From: Mogibacterium sp.
GTDB taxonomy: Bacteria; Bacillota; Clostridia; Peptostreptococcales; Anaerovoracaceae
Reading direction: 5' to 3'
Length of the DNA stretch: 24,034 nucleotides
NCBI GenBank assembly: GCA_016775335.1
Contig: JAEUGJ010000025.1
Coordinates: 1 to 24,034 of the forward strand
This document shows, piece after piece, positions 21,793 to 24,034 of this stretch. Under the pieces are notes generated by a model, which saw only the letters and a program-made list of their open reading frames with translations, was not told the origin of the DNA and did no database searches. The number at the start of each line of letters is the position of its first letter. Position 1 is the stretch's first letter. The position numbers and the translations under genes were made by a program.

Positions 21793-22806
21793 TCACTCCC
21801 CCAGAATCGGCTGCCCGTATTTGAACAGTGCAGCGTTTATCTCATAGATATCGTACACCTTGTTCGTGACGAAATAGGTGATGATCAGGTCAAACTTGCT
21901 GCTGGGAGAGAATGCAATCCCTGCCCTGGACAGCAGATCCAGCATCGCCGGCATATCCAGCTGAAGCGCGATTGCAAATGCCACCGCTGTTTTTTTCGTC
22001 GGCTTGTAGTCTTCCTTACATCGGATCCTGGAAAACACTTTCCGATCGATGTTTGCTTTCTTATAAACGGTGACATCGTCCATGCCGCTCTGTTCAATCA
22101 GCTTGAACAGCCTTTGCTGAAAAGTATCCTCGGAACTCTCCAGAACTTCATCCAGGCTCATTCCGGTAACGTCCGGGAATAACGGTGCACCCAGAATCGC
22201 GGAAGTTTTATTTTGCTCCGGCCGCCCCCACCGCTCGCTTCCGTACCAAATTCCGTACTCCGCTTCGTGAAGCTCCGCGATGCCGTGCTCGTCGATATAT
22301 TCTTCAATATCCCCCACCAGCTTCTCCGAGAGCTCGAACGCCTTCCGGCCCAGCACGACCAGGATAACCTCTATCTCATGAGACAGAAGGAATTTGTCGA
22401 TCTCCGCCAAAGCAATCTGCAGCGCTTCATCTTTCGGAAACCCGTAGCTTCCTGTGGCAATCAGCGGGAATGCGATGCTCCTGCAGGAAAGCTCTGCTGC
22501 CAGGTTCAGCGATTTCTCATAACACGAATGAAGAATCTCCCGCTCATCGTGATTGCCATCGATCCACGCCGGTCCGACAGTATGGATTATATATTTTGCG
22601 TCCAGGTTAAAAGCAGGTGTATGGGCCGCTTGACCCGGGCACATGATACCGATTTTCTTACGTTCCGCAAGCAACCGATCTTTACCGGCGGCATGATAAA
22701 TCGCACAATCCGTGCCTCTGCCAATAGCAACATCCGGATTCGCCGTATTCACGATGGCATCTGCTTTTACTTTTGTAATATCGTTTCGAATAATCTGAAA
22801 CGGCAT
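21793..22806 (-). CDS. Macro-domain protein with C-terminal helix-turn-helix-like domain
   Basis: The 337-aa protein begins with a macro domain (1 to about 165): DAIVNTANPDVAIGRGTDCAIYHAAG supplies the conserved Asn and Asp of the ADP-ribose pocket, and IATGSYGFPKDEAL is the phosphate-binding loop. Such domains bind or hydrolyse ADP-ribose or O-acetyl-ADP-ribose. The last 110 residues (FQQRLFKLIEQSGMDDVTVYKKANIDRKVFSRI... PTKKTAVAFAIALQL) look like an Xre-like helix-turn-helix module, so the protein may link ADP-ribose sensing to regulation; that link is inference. GGAGGTGA lies just before the ATG. Directly upstream is the remnant of an AbiEii gene; directly downstream, after a terminator, is the ADP-ribosylglycohydrolase operon. 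Confidence 0.9.
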   Translation of the reverse strand: MPFQIIRNDITKVKADAIVNTANPDVAIGRGTDCAIYHAAGKDRLLAERKKIGIMCPGQAAHTPAFNLDAKYIIHTVGPAWIDGNHDEREILHSCYEKSLNLAAELSCRSIAFPLIATGSYGFPKDEALQIALAEIDKFLLSHEIEVILVVLGRKAFELSEKLVGDIEEYIDEHGIAELHEAEYGIWYGSERWGRPEQNKTSAILGAPLFPDVTGMSLDEVLESSEDTFQQRLFKLIEQSGMDDVTVYKKANIDRKVFSRIRCKEDYKPTKKTAVAFAIALQLDMPAMLDLLSRAGIAFSPSSKFDLIITYFVTNKVYDIYEINAALFKYGQPILGE

Positions 22807-22864
22807 CCGAAGTCACCTCCCAAGTCTTCCGTTGCAGCCTGTGGATTTGCAAGTTTAACTGCGA

Positions 22865-23005
22865 TTACGAGACAATATATTCTGACATCGACAGTCTGTA
22901 CACGGTTCTCTCCAACCCATATGACAAAAGCAACTCCTGAAATGCGCTTCCGCTTGCTGTCGCTTGGTTCTTCAATCTATCCTTCACTGAAGTTGCACTA
23001 ATCAT
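22865..23005 (-). pseudogene. Truncated AbiEii-type nucleotidyltransferase toxin
   Basis: An ATG at 23005 overlaps the AbiEi stop codon (ATGA). It opens a 46-codon frame with VKDRLKNQATASGSAFQELL, then LLSYGLERTVYRLSMSEY, then a stop. This is the standard N terminus of AbiEii-type toxins, which are normally 250-300 aa and continue with a nucleotidyltransferase core (FVLKGG motif). Nothing of that core is found before the macro gene. The toxin has lost its catalytic part, while its cognate antitoxin gene remains intact. The call rests on the N-terminal pattern and the gene order. Confidence 0.75.
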
Positions 23006-23589
23006 ACGAGCACCTCCAGATATTGTCTCATTGCTTTATCGCATTTCATCAGCTCTGCATATTTGAGAAGTCGGTTCAGGTTACGATCCTTTCTTTGCAG
23101 ATAAGTTACAAGGATTTCCTTTGTTTCTTCAATTCCGACCTTTTCTCTGTAAAATACGATATCAACAACGGTTTTCTCCATATCATAGATCTGGAATTCA
23201 TTCCCGCCTTCCTTAACCGTTATAACTCCCAATTCATGTCTGTCATCTGTATAATGATGAACGCTCATTTGCGGCCAGTCCGGCATGGTGGAAACCTTAG
23301 CCTTCCTTGGAATGGCAACATCCACCGCATCCGGGATGAATGTCGTCAGATGATAATATACTGCTGCACTGAGCAGGCATATCACACCCTTCGGTGCATA
23401 GGCTTCAGTATAATAAAAGTCCGATTCCTCTCCACGATAATCTGCATTCTCATAATAACTCTTATTCAGTTTTATAAGTTTTCCTTCACGGACCAGCTTA
23501 CTGACCTTATACTGTGAAAAGCCTTTTTCCTTAAGCTCCTGCATGGAAAAGATCTTCTGATCTTCAGGAAGTATTGCTGTGCTTACCAT
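23002..23589 (-). CDS. AbiEi-family antitoxin / transcriptional regulator
   Basis: The 195-aa protein has an N-terminal winged helix (SMQELKEKGFSQYKVSKLVREGKLIKLNKSYY) and the AbiEi C-terminal domain (YAPKGVICLLSAAVYYHLTTFIPDAVDVAIPRKAK ... YDMEKTVVDIVFYR). AbiEi represses its own operon and counteracts the AbiEii nucleotidyltransferase in type IV toxin-antitoxin and abortive-infection systems. The ATG at 23589 is preferred to a GTG three codons upstream because GAGGTGG lies 5 nt before it. The gene appears intact although its toxin partner (22865-23005) is truncated. Confidence 0.92.
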   Translation of the reverse strand: MVSTAILPEDQKIFSMQELKEKGFSQYKVSKLVREGKLIKLNKSYYENADYRGEESDFYYTEAYAPKGVICLLSAAVYYHLTTFIPDAVDVAIPRKAKVSTMPDWPQMSVHHYTDDRHELGVITVKEGGNEFQIYDMEKTVVDIVFYREKVGIEETKEILVTYLQRKDRNLNRLLKYAELMKCDKAMRQYLEVLV

Positions 23590-23619
23590 CTTTTCCACCT
23601 CGCTTTTGTTTGATTAATT

Positions 23620-23683
23620 TTCGGCGTTTTGCTATTTTGCCGAATTTTGATTAAATAATACAACTAAACATGCCAATTGTCAA
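23620..23683 (-). promoter_or_regulatory. Promoter and probable operator of the abiEi operon
   Basis: TTGACA (23683-23678), a 17-bp spacer and TATTAT (23660-23655) form a strong promoter. Just after the expected start, TTCGGC (23620-23625) and GCCGAA (23639-23644) form an inverted repeat. TAATCAAA also occurs twice as a direct repeat. AbiEi proteins bind inverted repeats in their own promoters, so this is the likely repression site. Confidence 0.72.
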
Positions 23684-23701
23684 TATTACTGGTTTCACGC
23701 T

Positions 23702-24034
23702 CTATTTCTTCACGTTCTCTTCCAGTTCCAGCATATACCGGTCAAAGTCGGACATGAACATTCTGTCCTGAATCACACGGTACTTTTCAAATTCGGTTTT
23801 GGCATGAAGTTTTGCAATTTCAGCCGTTCATCGTCCATAACCCACCCTTTGATGATGTAGTCTTTCATAATCTGATTGACCCATTTGCGGAACTGCACCG
23901 CACGTTCAGAATTGACCTTGAAGCCAACGGCAATAATCATTTCCAGGGAATAGTGATTTGTGTTATACGTTTTTCCATCGTAAGCGCCTAATAACAGGGT
24001 GGATTGCAAGAATGGCATGAAACTCTCATAATTG
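23702..24034 (-). pseudogene. rhuM-family gene with internal deletion and frameshift, 5' end outside window
   Basis: From the window edge one frame reads DGKTYNTNHYSLEMIIAVGF, then AVQFRKWVNQIMKDYIIKGW and VMDDERLK, the conserved first third of RhuM proteins. A second frame, joined near 23815-23826, reads EIAKLHAKTEFEKYRVIQDR, then MFMSDFDRYMLELEENVKK and a stop, which matches the extreme C terminus of the family. About 150-200 residues that normally lie between these parts are missing and the frames do not match. The continuing N-terminal frame would instead stop after KSTV (23773). This is best explained by one deletion. The function of RhuM proteins is poorly known; they often sit near restriction or defence genes. 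Confidence 0.75.

Overview
The window looks like a chromosomal segment of a low-to-mid-GC anaerobic Bacillota (class Clostridia). The evidence is strong AGGAGG-type ribosome binding sites, TTGACA/TATAAT promoters, many U-tailed hairpin terminators, two yybP-ykoY manganese riboswitches, an OpuC/EgtU-style transporter and clostridial-type accessory genes. Genus cannot be fixed from the sequence. Every supported gene is on the minus strand, so transcription runs from high to low coordinates. No rRNA, tRNA or CRISPR array is seen.

Layout by ascending coordinate. (a) 1-322: 5' part of a Schlafen/AlbA_2-like ATP-binding gene, cut by the window edge. (b) 521-3368: P-type cation ATPase preceded by a complete promoter, Mn2+ riboswitch and terminator. 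(c) 3380-4819: DUF4143-type AAA+ ATPase whose promoter is wrapped in three copies of a 12-bp motif exactly 33 bp apart. (d) 4896-5945: zinc alcohol dehydrogenase interrupted by one in-frame TGA. (e) 6026-13359: seven-gene V/A-type ATPase operon, transcribed E-DUF2764-A-B-D-I-K, with promoter and terminator. This order is the spirochaete/Chlamydia/Bacteroidetes type, and the K subunit carries the Na+-site residues. (f) 13706-14897: Na+/Ca2+ exchanger-family antiporter with a second Mn2+ riboswitch. (g) 14936-17648: two-gene quaternary-amine or ergothioneine-type ABC importer, with CBS domains on the ATPase and the permease fused to the binding protein. (h) 17837-18557: HD-domain hydrolase with a probable TTG start. 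(i) 18558-19407: 850 bp without genes, holding a 272-bp element with 58-bp inverted arms and several smaller repeats. (j) 19408-24034: accessory cluster of a ParE/RelB-type toxin-antitoxin pair, a lipoprotein gene overlapping an ADP-ribosylglycohydrolase gene, a macro-domain protein, an AbiEi antitoxin with a truncated AbiEii toxin, and a decayed rhuM gene.

How the parts may work together. The two riboswitches suggest that one metal signal, Mn2+, turns on two different exporters, an ATP-driven pump and a cation antiporter. The V-ATPase is predicted to move Na+ and could couple to Na+-driven transport; this is inferred from the K-subunit residues. The right-hand third looks like a defence or conflict gene graveyard: intact regulators and an intact TA pair lie among degraded toxins, and two enzymes of ADP-ribose chemistry are neighbours. 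No single gene set is clearly a wholly new system. The best candidates for follow-up are the inverted-repeat element at 18819-19090, the 33-bp-phased operator of the DUF4143 ATPase, and the macro/ADP-ribosylglycohydrolase/lipoprotein group.
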